From Heterohyrax brucei (Eukaryota; Chordata; Mammalia; Hyracoidea; Procaviidae): a stretch of DNA of 64,000 bases. A program made the translations under genes and the position numbers. The notes under the pieces are model-generated. The model saw only the letters and a list, made by a program, of their open reading frames with translations. It was not told the origin of the DNA and searched no databases. The stretch covers positions 136,620,829 to 136,684,828 of the forward strand of contig CM053143.1 in assembly GCA_028571685.1 (NCBI GenBank), written 5' to 3'. Of the stretch, positions 45,228 to 55,249 are shown piece by piece; positions within the stretch are counted from its first letter, which is position 1; every line of letters starts with the position of its first letter.

Positions 45228-45355
45228 AAGGGTAGAGCTGGAAGGGATCTTGGAGATCACCTATAAGATCAGTCTTCAGGTTTGGCAAACGAGGAAACTG
45301 AGACCCCGAGGGAGTGGAGGAAGGAGGTATTACGCAGCCAGGAGGGCGCAGATCG
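45228..45355. repeat. old mammalian repeat fragment beside the CpG island
   Basis: GAGCTGGAAGGGATCTTGGA, GATCACCTATAAGATC and AACGAGGAAACTGAGACCCC follow the order of a very old dispersed repeat also glimpsed at 12.5 kb. Confidence 0.5.
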
Positions 45356-45359
45356 TGAG

Positions 45360-46088
45360 CTGCAGCATGCGTCTCCAGCTTTTCCCAACACATCAGGCCA
45401 TAGCTGTCTTTTAGCCACAGAGCTACAGTTGCACATAGCCAGGGAGATTTGGTTCAGGTTTTTAAAAATTCCTCAGCACTAAGGTTCAAAGTCTTCTAGA
45501 ATTTCTGAAAAGATACAGCGGATAGGAAGCAGCCGATATGGCAGCAGATACCTCCTCCCCACCGTATGATACCAAGGTCCTGAGGGAAGTTGCGGAACAA
45601 ATTCTGAAACCTCATCTGCAGGACCCCTTAAGGCGGGTCCTGGGAAGGGTGACCGCGGAAGGGACGGCCAGCACAGGCCCGGCCGCAGTGGGCTCTTTAA
45701 CTATTTTTTCACCTCCCGCGTTATCCTGAAAACTGTTTGTGGAAGGGAATACCACACTGCCGGTGATTGTTATCTCTCCAGGTGCGGAGTTGGGCTCCCG
45801 CTGCCTTTTTTTTTTTTTTTTTTTAACTCTGTCAATACTCTGACTGCTATTTTCCCTTCAGTCATGGAAAGACAATTAGTTATGCATGATAATATTACTT
45901 GGAGCTGATCTAACTTCTCTTCCAAGAGATCCTAAATCACTTTGCACCTGTAGTCTCAACTCAAAAGCAGAGACGTTGTCTCTCTTCCCATTATATAGAT
46001 GGAGTATCAGGTATCCGGTCCACTCCTGACCATAAACCATACTCCGGAGAGGCTTCCAAACTTGTAGTAACGGCTGCTCTAGAGGACC
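45360..46088. other. no feature seen apart from a T run
   Basis: A T homopolymer of about 18 lies at 45807-45824. A 63-codon frame at 45538-45729 is unrecognised. Confidence 0.4.
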
Positions 46089-46089
46089 C

Positions 46090-46280
46090 AGGAGGAGCGC
46101 TGGTGGCGCCACAGTTAAGTGCTGCTAACCAAAAGGTTGGCTGTCCCTTGGTAGCTCTGCAGCTGCTGTAGATTTGCTCTGTTAAGACTTATAGCCTAGA
46201 AAACTCCATGGGGCAGTTTTCTTCTGTCACATGGGTTCACTATGAGTTGGAATCAACAGGATGGCACCACCAACAACAGT
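46090..46280 (+). repeat. tRNA-derived SINE, rearranged middle
   Basis: GGAGCGCTGGTGGCGCCACA head, AAGACTTATAGCCTAGAAAA module, CACTATGAGTTGGAATCAAC and a CACCACCAACAACA tail. Confidence 0.9.
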
Positions 46281-46694
46281 AGACCCAGAACCAAGACTCT
46301 CAAGGCCAAGCCCGAAGTGATTTTTCTAATCAAACCAGACCATAGCTAATTGCCCATAACTAATCTTGTCATTTATAGATCAAATAGAAAGGCAAATCTG
46401 TTTTGTGCAAATGGACCGCTGCCTGGTTCGCCAGAACAGAACTAATGGAAGGTGCTTCAGGTAACACCAGTCTAACAGCTCCTGTTTCTTTGAACCCCCT
46501 GAGGAAGCAGCCTGCTCAAGTTTTATCATTTAAAAATCCCCTACTGTGTTTAGAAAAGAGGAGGGATCACAGAGAGAATAACTTTTAAAACAAGGCTGTG
46601 TGTTTACTGTGGGCATACCACCAGCAAAGGGTTTTGCACCTTCCCAGCCTCTGATTCTCCGGTACCTGTAAAGCAAAATAATCCTATTGACCTT

Positions 46695-46795
46695 TCTAAG
46701 GGGTAATACTTGCCAAGGCAGTGTTCCAGGTACAGTCCAAGGATTAACTCGTTTATTCCGCGCAATAAAGGTAGGTACTATTAGCCCAACTGTAC
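46695..46795 (+). repeat. MIR fragment
   Basis: GGCAGTGTTCCAGGTACAGT, GATTAACTCGTTTATTCC and GTAGGTACTATTAGCCCAAC. Confidence 0.65.
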
Positions 46796-46799
46796 AGAC

Positions 46800-47065
46800 A
46801 AGGGTAGAACTTGCAGGGGTAGAATTCTCCCTTTCCTTAGAAGACCGAGGTTGGATCCCCGGCTAATGTCAGTGGCCGCTGTGCATCTGCTATGATGCTG
46901 AACAGATTTCAGTGGAACTTCCAGACTAAGACAGACTAGGAAGAAAGGGTTGGTAATCAACTTCTGAAAATCAGCCAGTGGAAACCCTCTGGATCATGAT
47001 AGTCCAGCCCACAACCCATCATGGAAATGGTGCTGGATTGGGCAGTGTTTCCTTTATGGTTACAT
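46800..47065 (+). repeat. tRNA-Gly-type SINE
   Basis: GGGGTAGAATTCTCCCTTTC and GGTTGGATCCCCGGCTAATG retain the anticodon-arm and box B areas of tRNA-Gly. CTGCTATGATGCTGAACAG, CAGACTAAGACAGACTAGG and TCTGGATCATGATAGTCCAG give the body. Confidence 0.85.
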
Positions 47066-47219
47066 TTCAAAAGAGTTGACTCTCACTTCTTTGAGGAAAC
47101 ATTCTTGATTTATGTGCTTTTCAGAGATGAGAAAGAACTTACAAGTGTTCTAAAGTAAAAACTGGAGAAAAGGGTGTAGGTAGGGATCTCATCCTTATTT
47201 TTATTTTATTTAGCATTAC

Positions 47220-47427
47220 AGGAATCCATAAGTGGCTGAATCACTAAAATGCTTAACCCCTAACTAACTAGAAGGTTGGTAGTTGGAACCCATCTAGAGA
47301 CTTTTCAGATGAAAAGTCTTAGCTGCTGAAAGGTTGCACCCTAGAACACACAATGGAGCACGTCTGCTCTGTACACATGGGTTCTCCCTAAATCGGAACT
47401 GACTCAATAGCAGCTGTTTTTTGCTTT
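47220..47427 (+). repeat. tRNA-derived SINE, long form
   Basis: Degenerate head ATCCATAAGTGGCTGAATC, CATCTAGAGACTTTTCAG, CACATGGGTTCTCCC and CGGAACTGACTCAATAGCAG. Confidence 0.85.
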
Positions 47428-47575
47428 TTTGTGTGCGTGCTCTTAAAGGGACGGGAAGAAAGGAGGGTGCCTGCTTATTTCTGTGCTTGGGTCAGTGATT
47501 CAGACCTCTCTGCACAGGAGGCTCACTGGCCTCACCCAGGCAATCCCTCCCCTATTTCTCCTTTTCTGCCAGGAT

Positions 47576-47745
47576 CAAGGAAACCTTGATGGTGTGCTAG
47601 GACTGCTAACCAGAAGGTCAGAAGCCCAGCAGTTCAGATCCACTAGGCATTCCTTGGAAACTCTATAGGGCAGTTCTACTCTGTCCGGCAGGGTCACTAT
47701 GAGTCCAAATCAGCTTGGTGGCAAGGTTTTTTGTTTGTTTGTTTT
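47576..47745 (+). repeat. tRNA-derived SINE, short form
   Basis: AAGGAAACCTTGATGGTGTG head, CACTAGGCATTCCTTGG, GGGTCACTATGAGTCC and a TTTGTTTGTTTG tail. Confidence 0.9.
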
Positions 47746-48364
47746 GTTTTTTTTACTATGATCAGATGAACACATTGTGGACCCAGCTCTGACATGAAGC
47801 CTCATCATTTAAATCCCCTGCTGTATTTAGACAAGAGGAGTGATCAGACAGATAGGAACTTACCTTTCCAAAACAAGTCTGTGGGTATGCTGTGGGTACG
47901 GTACCAAGAGGTCTAGTCCATTCCAGTGCAGAGGTGAGTCAGTCCCAGAGCAGGGCCCTGGCTTCCTCTTCCTGGCCCAGAGGCCTACACATAGGGTAAT
48001 GTCACCTATCTCCTCCCTTCTTTTGCATGGCTCTGCTTGCCCTTCTCCCTTCCAACCTAGAACTTCAGGGAAGCATCTGAGACCCCAGAGCTGAGAGAAA
48101 GGTGACACTGAGCAAATTCAGGGGAAGAAACTTCCTAAGCACCCCAGACTGCCTTTGGTTAGTCAGCCCATCTGGATGGACCTACATCCCAACCCTTCTA
48201 CCCACTTGTGTACCGGTGGGTGAGAAGAGGCCTCTTCTTTATTCTTCTTAAGCAACATTTGCATTTTTAAAAAGTATCTTCTAAAAGGACCAAAAAAAAA
48301 AAAGTGTCTTCTGGAGATAGAAAGCTCACAAATGAACTTTCAGGTATTGCTAAAATTATTTTTA
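47746..48364. other. no feature seen
   Basis: Single-copy-looking intronic DNA; overlapping frames of 82-84 codons at 47840-48108 on opposite strands are unrecognised. An A run of about 12 lies near 48292. Confidence 0.4.
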
Positions 48365-48365
48365 T

Positions 48366-48440
48366 TTATTGTTATTGCTGTTAAGTGCTGTCAAGTCAGT
48401 TTCAACTCATGGAGACCCTATACACGACAGAACAAATTTT
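48366..48440 (-). repeat. RTE LINE 3' terminal fragment
   Basis: Antisense GTTATTGCTGTTAAGTGCTG, CAAGTCAGTTTCAACTC and GACCCTATACACGACAG, the last ~70 bases of an RTE. Confidence 0.75.
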
Positions 48441-48482
48441 TACTTAGAACAGGCCTCATAAACAGTAAAAAGAAAAAAGTAA

Positions 48483-48655
48483 AAAGTTACTATAGAGTCA
48501 TTTCACACTCATGGCAATCCCTTGTGTGTCAGAGTAGAACAGGACACTCCTTACCGTTTTCGCTGGCTGTGACCTTTCAGAAGCAGACCACCACAACTTT
48601 ATTCTGAGGTGCTTCTTGGTGAAATTGAACTGCCAACCTTCAGCTTAGTAGCTGA
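48483..48655 (-). repeat. tRNA-derived SINE, long form (first of three antisense copies)
   Basis: Antisense CATTTCACACTCATGGCAAT, CAGAAGCAGACCACCAC and GAAATTGAACTGCCAACC. Confidence 0.85.
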
Positions 48656-48657
48656 AC

Positions 48658-48800
48658 CAAAACCAAACTCACTGCTGTTGAGTGAACCTATAGGACAGTA
48701 GAACTAACTGCCCTATATGGTTTCCAAGGAGTGACTGGTAGATTTGAACAGCCAGCATTTTGGTTAGCAGCCAGAGCTCTCAACCACTCTGCCAGAAGGG
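48658..48800 (-). repeat. tRNA-derived SINE, short form (second of three)
   Basis: Antisense CTCACTGCTGTTGAGTGAAC, GAGTGACTGGTAGATTTG and CAACCACTCTGCCAG. Confidence 0.9.
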
Positions 48801-48835
48801 ATCTAGGGACTCCTAGCAAGCCTAAACAAAAACCA

Positions 48836-48998
48836 AAACACCAAACCCACTGCTGTCGAGTCGATTCTGACTTATAGCAACCCTATAGGCACAGTATAAC
48901 TCCTCTGAAGAGTTTCCAAGGCACACCTGGTAGATTTGAACTGCAGACTTTTTGGTTAGCAGATGAAGCACTTAACCACTCCACCACCAGGGTTTCCA
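48836..48998 (-). repeat. tRNA-derived SINE, short form (third of three)
   Basis: Antisense CTGCTGTCGAGTCGATTCTG, CACACCTGGTAGATTTG and CCACTCCACCACCAGGGTTT. Its tail end keeps the intact GTCGAGTCGATTC, so it looks the youngest of the three. Confidence 0.95.
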
Positions 48999-48999
48999 T

Positions 49000-49820
49000 A
49001 GGGAGGCTTTAAGTAAGTCCACAGAGGCTGTGGTCTGCGTTGCCTGTCTACAATGTCTGACACTGACACCACTTCTGTTTTTATTCTTATTAGTGTTGCT
49101 CCTTTCCACAGTGAAGGGTTACCAAAGCGAAAACAGTATTTATCTCATGTGTCTGATTTTTCACCCACTTCAATACCACCCACCTCCAGAAAGCAACCAC
49201 GTTCTTTATTTTCCTAGAACAAAAAATACTTGAGTAGAAGAAAAATAAGCATGAGATGCTCTCATGAGCTGGTGAAGTAGAGCTGAATCACATTGCTGAT
49301 ACTGTGTCAGGGTCCAGAGGGAATTTGAGGTTGAAGCACTCTGACTTGGGACCTCTGCCAGACTCATCATAAGTCTCATGGGATACAATCCTGTGCTTCC
49401 CAGAGCAAAGGGAAGGGTGCTCTAACTGAAATAACTTTTTAAGTTGCATTTACTGGAAGCCTAGACTGGTTTTTTTTCTCATGGCAATAATCTCACCATC
49501 TCCTACATTTAAATTAAGTGAAACTTTGCAGAATAACAGCCCCTGTGTCTTTTATTATTTTGAAGGCAGTGTTAAAAGGCACTGGGAAAGGCTCTTCCAT
49601 GGGCCTCCTGGGAGCCTGGGATGATCTGATGTTTTATTTTAACACTAATTGAAGATCAGTGTAGCTGGCATTGATTCTTAGAGAGGTTTCCAGTATTTTT
49701 TGTCTCCTCTTGGTGTCCTAGGCCTTTTCCCAGAGCTTGGTGGTTTTAGCTATTTGGTTGTTTTATCAAGTAGAATAAAGACCTTTAAAGGTCTCCCTTT
49801 GAGAAAAGGATGAAATATTA
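49000..49820. promoter_or_regulatory. repeat-free intron stretch, possible regulatory DNA
   Basis: No repeat is identifiable in more than 800 bases of a repeat-dense intron. 49500-49760 has TTTAAATTAAGTG, a TTATTTTAACACTAATTG palindromic-like AT block and TGATCTGATG. Function is speculation from lack of repeats. Confidence 0.25.
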
Positions 49821-49824
49821 CTAT

Positions 49825-50485
49825 CTTCCTTGTTTACTGTAGCTGTACCAGAAATACTACAAGTGGATGGCTTTAACAAACAGAAACTTATTTTCTCACA
49901 ATTTAGAGGTCGGAAGTCCAAATTCAGGGTGCAGGTCTAGGGGAAGGCTTCCTCCCTGTGTTTACTCTGGAGAAAGATTCTTACCTCTTTGAGCTTCTGC
50001 TCTTGATGGGTCTTCTTATTGCTCCCCCCGCCACCCCTACTCCCACTCCCCCCCACCTCCCCACTGCGATGGCTTCCCCCACCTCTGCAGGGCTCTGGAG
50101 AAGATTCTTGTCTCTGACCTTCTGCTCTTGAGAGATCTTTTATGTGTCTTTCCTCATCTCTGCATGCTTGTTTAATTTCTCTTACATCTCAAAAGAGATG
50201 GACTTAAGACATACCCTACACTAATCCTGTCTCTTTAATATAACAAAGAAAACCTATTTCCAAATGGAATTGTAACTACAGATAAAAAACCCGATTGCAG
50301 TCAGGTCAATTCAGGCTCACAGCAACACCACAGGACAGAGTAAAACTGCCTCACAGAGTTTCTAAGGGGCAAGTGGGGGACTCGAGCTGCTGATCCTTTA
50401 GTTAGAAGCCATAGCACATAACCACTCTGCCACCAGAGACTTATGATTTACAGCATGTATTCTGGGGAGACAAATTCAGCCCTTA
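49825..50485 (-). mobile_element. MaLR-type solo LTR carrying a SINE
   Basis: Antisense CTGTACCAGAAATACTACAA, AGTGGATGGCTTTAACAAAC, GGTCGGAAGTCCAAATTCAG and, after the SINE at 50283-50440, GGGGAGACAAATTCAGCCC. An internal C-rich patch lies at 50025-50090. Confidence 0.85.
50283..50442 (-). repeat. tRNA-derived SINE, short form, nested in the LTR
   Basis: Antisense GCAGTCAGGTCAATTCAGGC, GGACAGAGTAAAACTGCC and ACTCTGCCACCAGAGAC; LTR sequence resumes afterwards. Confidence 0.9.
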
Positions 50486-50489
50486 ACGG

Positions 50490-51350
50490 TTAGTTTGTAG
50501 AGAAAAAGACAGAAGCAACGTTATTTTCTCCAACCTCTCCCCATCACAGTGTCTAATTATCATCCTTCCCTCTGAGCAAATAAGTCTCCATCAGTGGGTA
50601 AGGGTAATGAGGGTGTTCGTTTAGAAGCAAGCATGGATGAATGCCGTTGCAGGGGATGAACGATGACTGAAACACAGAGGAGAAGGATAACGGCAGGTGG
50701 AAGATTGGTGCTGATGTGAGTGAGATGTGATGCCTGTCAGCTCTGTACGCAAGGGGGGGCGGTGTAGCACAGGACGGACAAGAGAGGTACTGACTAGTTT
50801 TTGTTGAAGAGCAGTTGGCTTGCTAAATTACTCTCAGGTTTTTTTTTTAAAACTGCAGAAAATTGTTGAGCTTTCATTGAACCTCCTTCCATCCCCTAGT
50901 GTTAGGCCTTGAATTTTAACCATTTGGATGCTAACTCAGAGAGGCAAAAGAGCTCTTTTTTCTGTAATCATACATTAATATTCCACTCCATTATGCAGGA
51001 TAAACATGTGGGTGGCGTTTCTGAATGAGGCCAGCTCAGCCGTTTGCTCTTTAATGAAGCCTGATAGTAAATGAGGTTTTCCTCTTCCAGGTTTTAATTA
51101 GTCAGCCCTTAAAACCCTGCCATTTATTCGGCTATAGTAACTGGAAATCCAATTTAATCAGACCTTGCAGGCTTAAAATCCCCACAAAACTACATGATAA
51201 ATGAAACTGGAGCTGTGCTGTCTCATCCCAGAATTTGAAGTTAACTAAACCTACTGAATTCCAGAAAATGTGCCTATCTCAGGCGGTAGAATTTTGGTCT
51301 GACATCAAAGTTATGTGACCCCTTCCTTTTTCTGAAGGTTGGTGATCCTT
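50490..51350. promoter_or_regulatory. repeat-free intron stretch with homeodomain-type AT motifs
   Basis: 51000-51240 contains TTTAATTAG, TTTAATCAG, CATTTATT and GATAAATGA in a compact repeat-free block, the look of a conserved intronic enhancer. A G run at 50751-50757 lies nearby. No conservation data are available here. Confidence 0.25.
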
Positions 51351-51356
51351 CCTTGC

Positions 51357-51509
51357 TCCACAAAAAAAAACCTAATTTTCATCAACTTGGTTTCGATTCA
51401 TGGCAACCCCACGTATGTCTGAGTAAAACTGCATTCCATAGGATTTTCCTGGCTGCGACCTCTCAGAAGCAGTTGAGTGCTTCACTGTGTGTGCCACCTA
51501 GGGACTCTA
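51357..51509 (-). repeat. tRNA-derived SINE, long form, with internal deletion
   Basis: Antisense CATCAACTTGGTTTCGATTC, GGATTTTCCTGGCTGCGACC, then a jump to TGTGTGCCACCTAGGGACTC; the AAAAAAAAA at its start follows the tail. Confidence 0.85.
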
Positions 51510-51510
51510 A

Positions 51511-51667
51511 CCAAATCCATTGCCATCACATTGATTCCAAGTCATAACAACCCTGTGGAAAAGTAGAACTGCCCGCCTAGAGTTTCCAAGGAGCACCTGG
51601 TGGATTCGAACTGCTGACCTTTTGGTTAGCAGTGATAGCACTTAACCACTATGCCACCAGAGTCTCG
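51511..51667 (-). repeat. tRNA-derived SINE, short form
   Basis: Antisense CCATTGCCATCACATTGATT, GAGCACCTGGTGGATTCGAA and CACTATGCCACCAGAGTCTC. It abuts the previous SINE. Confidence 0.95.
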
Positions 51668-52080
51668 TGGGGACTCTAGGAAGAGTAAAATATGGCACCT
51701 GGAGAGCAGCACCAAAGAAAAGGCTGGCCTACTAGCAGCCTGCTACTGCTGATTTATATTACTTTTCTTTGCTGTTAGCATATAATAAAAGGGTGAATAA
51801 GACAGCTGAGCTTAGGGGGAAAGTTGTGTAGGCATGGTCCCATGCCATCAGCTGGCTTAGCACTGGTGCAAAGCCTGAACCAAAGCTGTGGATTCTCACT
51901 CGCTGTCTAGCTCTGCAAGCCTGGATCCTTAGAGGCACTTCTCTCTGTGGTTCTCTTTCTCTGATCTTGGGCTTATGCTGAACTTCCCTTTAGCTCCCTG
52001 GGTCTCTGAAGAGGTGAGAGTTTTCCAGTATGCCCTAGAGCCCCTCCCACTTGTGCTTAGATTAAAACTCACATCTGGAC
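51668..52080. other. no feature seen
   Basis: Single-copy-looking intronic sequence. Confidence 0.4.
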
Positions 52081-52081
52081 A

Positions 52082-52280
52082 GGCATCAACAGTTGCCATC
52101 ACGTTGATTCCACCCATATGTGTTAGACTCAAACTCTGCCCCACAGGCTTTTTCAATGACTGATTTTTCTGAAGTAGATTGTCAGGCCTCTGTTTTGAGG
52201 TACTTCTGGTGGACTCAGACCTCTAAGCTTTCATTTGCCAGGTGAGCACGTTAACCATTTGCACTACCCAGAGACTCCAG
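52082..52280 (-). repeat. tRNA-derived SINE, long form
   Basis: Antisense GTTGCCATCACGTTGATTCC, GTAGATTGTCAGGCCTCTG, TTCTGGTGGACTCAGACC and GCACTACCCAGAGACTCC. Confidence 0.95.
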
Positions 52281-52281
52281 A

Positions 52282-52768
52282 CAGGCACTGGCCTGGGCTA
52301 GGACATGCGCTCTTGGAGACACCTCTCACCAAACTGTCTCTATTAGCACATCCCAGGTCTGGCCTCTCACAGCTGTGTGCTTTTGGCTTCCTTTCTGCCT
52401 CCTCATGTCATTGTCCCTACAAGAGGCGAATTTTAGAAACCTAGAAGGGACAATAAGACCCGTTAAGCTTACCTCTTCATTGGTTAAAGTAGGCTTTCCT
52501 GTTGTCAGGACACGGACTGCAGAGCCATGGCGGTCAGCTACCCAAGCAGCTCGCCTGTTCACAACAGTGTGATGTGTAAATATCATCCTCTGTGTACATC
52601 ATGATGTGTGAAAATTTGGGAGGCACAAAAGGAGAGGAGAGCTTGGGGGCCACAACTTCCTGTTGCATTTTCGAAACCAGTCCCTCCACTGTGGATGAGT
52701 GCATGCTGCTTCTACCTCCTCTCTGGTCTGTCCTCAAATTTTGTTTCTTAAAAATCCCATTTCTTCCT
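52282..52768. other. no feature seen
   Basis: Several overlapping frames of 65-86 codons on both strands; none resembles a protein. Confidence 0.4.
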
Positions 52769-52769
52769 T

Positions 52770-53255
52770 GTCTTAGTCATCTAGTGTTGCTCTAACAGAA
52801 ATATCACAAGTGGAGGGCTTCAACCAACAGAAGCTTTTTCTCTTGTAGTCTATGATGCTAGAAGTTCAGACTCAGGGTGTCTGCTCCAAGGGAAGCCTTT
52901 CTCTCTGTGTCAGCTGTGGGGGAAGGTCCTTGTCATCAGTCTTCCCCTGAACTAGGAGCTTCTTAGCACAGGGACACTGGGTCCAAATCTTGGTGGTTTA
53001 AGTTTCCCATGTCTCTCTGCCCACTTTTCTATATTTTGAAAGAGTTTGGGATTTAAGATACAACTTAATCTTGTAGAAGGATCCTACCTCATTAACGTAA
53101 GTGTCTCTAGTCCTGCCTCACTAACATCATAGAGGTAAGATTTACAATGCGTAGGAAAATCACATCAGATAACAGAATGGTGGACCGTCACACAAATGTC
53201 CTAGCCAAATTGACAAACATTTTGGAGGGACACAATTGAATCCACAATACCCCTT
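52770..53255 (-). mobile_element. MaLR-type solo LTR
   Basis: Antisense TTAGTCATCTAGTGTTGCTC, AACAGAAATATCACAAGTGG, GGTGTCTGCTCCAAGG and GGAGGGACACAATTGAATCC. Confidence 0.85.
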
Positions 53256-53342
53256 GACTGGCCTAGTCTAGACCCCAGCTCTCTTCCCCAGCATGGATCT
53301 CCTCAGTTACTTCTCTGAAGTAACCAAAACCAAACCGCTTAC

Positions 53343-53506
53343 CAAAAACCAAACCCACTGTTGTCAAGTCAATTTTGAGTCATAGCAATCCTATAGAACA
53401 GAGTAGAACTGCTCTATAGAGTTTCCAGGAAATGCCTAGCAGATTCAAACTGCCAGCCTTTTGGTTAGCATACACAGCACCTAACCACTGTGCCAGTAGG
53501 GTTTCC
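53343..53506 (-). repeat. tRNA-derived SINE, short form
   Basis: Antisense CTGTTGTCAAGTCAATTTTG, GAACAGAGTAGAACTGCTC and ACTGTGCCAGTAGGGTTTCC. Confidence 0.95.
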
Positions 53507-53888
53507 ATAGTAACAGTAGCTACCAACTTATCAAGAAAATACCACACTGTCTTCTGACATAAACGTAGTTTAGCCTTCACATCGTGCTAAGTCTAGAAGC
53601 TCCCTATTTGGAACCCTCCGTGAACATATCGTCACTTTGGTAAGGTGTGAACATTAGGTCACTCAGAGCTGGTAGGCCCACTGTGTCTTCTCCAGCTGCT
53701 CAGTGGTCCTGAAGCAGGAGAGACTGGACTAGCCTGCTGCATCCTAGATGGAGTGCCCTGAGATTGTCCACTGCTCAGCTGACCATTTGTTTTGTTCAGC
53801 AAACAGTGAGTGCTTCTAATGAGCCCTTGGTGACATCAGCACACGTAGATGTGTCTGGGGCATCAAAGAAATACTTCAGTTTCTTTTA
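53507..53888. other. no feature seen
   Basis: Single-copy-looking intronic DNA. Confidence 0.4.
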
Positions 53889-53889
53889 T

Positions 53890-54275
53890 TCACTCAGCTA
53901 ACAACAATGAATCCCTAATTATTAAACTCTTGGTACAATGATGGTAAGATGAATATGGTCTTTGTTTACATAGATCTTACATTTTGGAAGGGAAAGTAGA
54001 TTAAAAACAAGTGAATATACAAGTAAATAAAGTAACTACAAATACTGAATATTCTGTGAGGATAACAAGGTACTAAAGTAAAGAATAAGGAAGGAATGTG
54101 GAACCCACTTTAGATACCATGTTCCAGAAAAACTTCCTCAAGAAAATGTATGTTTAAGCTGAGAGCTGAGGATGAGAGGGACATTATTAAATTACAAATA
54201 AAGATAGAACTTCCTAAACAAAGGAAACAGCATGTGCAAAGGTCCTGAGGCAAGAAAGGTGTCAACATCCTCATG
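53890..54275 (+). repeat. L2 LINE fragment before the last HOPX exon
   Basis: L2 landmarks in order: TTATTCACTCAGCTAACAA, ATAGATCTTACATTTTGG, AGCTGAGAGCTGAGGATGAG, AGGAAACAGCATGTGCAAAG and GTCCTGAGGCAAGAAAG. It ends about 120 bases before the exon. Confidence 0.85.
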
Positions 54276-54394
54276 GACTCATCTCTTGTTCTCTTCCCTT
54301 CCAGTTGTGCCACAAAGTTTTCCTTTTGGAAAGGGAATATATATTGCAGTTTTTCCATATAAGACAGGTAATTTTTCGTATTTTCCCCCTTCAG

Positions 54395-54472
54395 AAATGG
54401 TTCAAGGAGCGCCTGGCCCAGTGGCGGCGATCAGAAGGCCTGCCCTCAGAGTGCAGATCTGTTACAGACTAA
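54395..54472 (+). CDS. HOPX: HOPX coding exon 2 (codons 49-73 and stop)
   Basis: A pyrimidine-rich tract ending TTCAG at 54394 precedes this exon, which continues in phase 0 and reads KWFKERLAQWRRSEGLP then SECRSVTD and TAA at 54470. This is helix 3 and the C-terminal tail of HOPX; with exon 1 the protein is 73 residues, the normal length. The recognition helix has K at the homeodomain position 50 equivalent and E at the otherwise invariant asparagine 51 position, which agrees with the known lack of DNA binding. E53 and Q57 differ from the human Q and K as I remember them. The tryptophans and the final SVTD are intact, so nothing suggests decay. Confidence 0.95.
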   Translation, partial: KWFKERLAQWRRSEGLPSECRSVTD

Positions 54473-55111
54473 TCCAGAGAGTGGGCACTGGCGGCTTCGC
54501 TTCATGAAAGCCATCTGCAGTTTCTCTCCTCTGTGTAACCAAACTGTTTTGGTTTCTCACTGTAGTGTTGTGTGTTTCATTGTTGACTGTCCCGCTATTT
54601 AACACAATGATGTGTTTTTTAATGTATATAAATAGAAAAGAACATTGGAAAGCAAACATTACAACTTCTGTGTAAAGCAATGACTGGGACAGTGGTGTGG
54701 CTTGTGGTTCATTTTGAGTCGTGATGACAGATGGTGTGAAAACCACTCAAGTGTGCTTCTGACCATCAGCTCCCAGGAGGGGTTTGACTGTCCCATCCAC
54801 TTCAAGAACCCAAGACCTGTGTTGAGCATGACTGAGAGGAGGAAACAATTTCTTCTAAACCTACTTCCCTAAATTGTTTGCCTCCTGTGTCATTTAAATA
54901 CATTAATGATTGAGTGAGAATACACAGGAATCTTTGAGTCATTTGAATTTCATAGTGCAGTTTCATGGATTATAGCTGTATTTGCTTGGAAAGAACTCAG
55001 ATAAGCTACAAAACAGAAACTTCAAAAAATGGCCAAAAAAGCAAGTAACTAAAAAAAAATCCAGTCTTGTATTTACCTTATTTAAACGCATTTGTTAAAT
55101 TTATTTTGCAG

Positions 55112-55117
55112 AATAAA
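55112..55117 (+). terminator. HOPX: first HOPX polyadenylation signal AATAAA
   Basis: Canonical hexamer 640 bases after the stop, followed by AGTGAACTGC and then a TG/T-rich stretch (TTTTTGTCTCTG) that can serve as the downstream element. Confidence 0.7.
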
Positions 55118-55151
55118 GTGAACTGCTTTTTGTCTCTGAAATGGCATCCTT

Positions 55152-55157
55152 AATAAA
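55152..55157 (+). terminator. HOPX: second HOPX polyadenylation signal AATAAA
   Basis: Second canonical hexamer 40 bases after the first, followed within 20-30 bases by GTGTTGTTTTCTG, a good GU/U-rich downstream element. I favour this as the main site. Confidence 0.7.
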
Positions 55158-55249
55158 ACCTTTGTTGAAAATGTGTTGTTTTCTGCAGATTTTTTTTATT
55201 GTGGTGTGTGTGTGTTTGTATGTATGCAAATATATAAAAGAATTGATGC

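Larger units (their letters stand above)
44220..45240. promoter_or_regulatory. HOPX: CpG island around HOPX coding exon 1
   Basis: CpG dinucleotides are dense here and rare in the surrounding sequence, with many CGCG, GGCGGG and CCCCGCC-type motifs and no young repeat in the core. The coding exon sits in the middle. HOPX is known to be silenced by promoter methylation in human tumours, which fits a regulatory island here. Long open frames on both strands in this island are products of GC-rich composition. The last ~130 bases grade into an old interspersed repeat. Confidence 0.8.
44732..54394 (+). other. HOPX: HOPX intron between the two coding exons
   Basis: It has a GTGAGC donor at 44732 and a TTCAG acceptor at 54391-54394, and splits the frame in phase 0. 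The first 500 bases belong to the CpG island. The rest contains about a dozen tRNA-derived SINEs, two MaLR LTRs, an L2 just before the last exon, and single-copy stretches that may be regulatory. Confidence 0.9.
54473..55180 (+). other. HOPX: HOPX 3' UTR
   Basis: The sequence after the stop is free of recognisable repeats for about 700 bases, AT-rich towards its end, and terminates in two polyadenylation signals. The length matches a short-bodied mRNA with a UTR several times longer than its CDS, as for human HOPX. The 3' end is placed 15-30 bases after the second signal. Confidence 0.75.
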
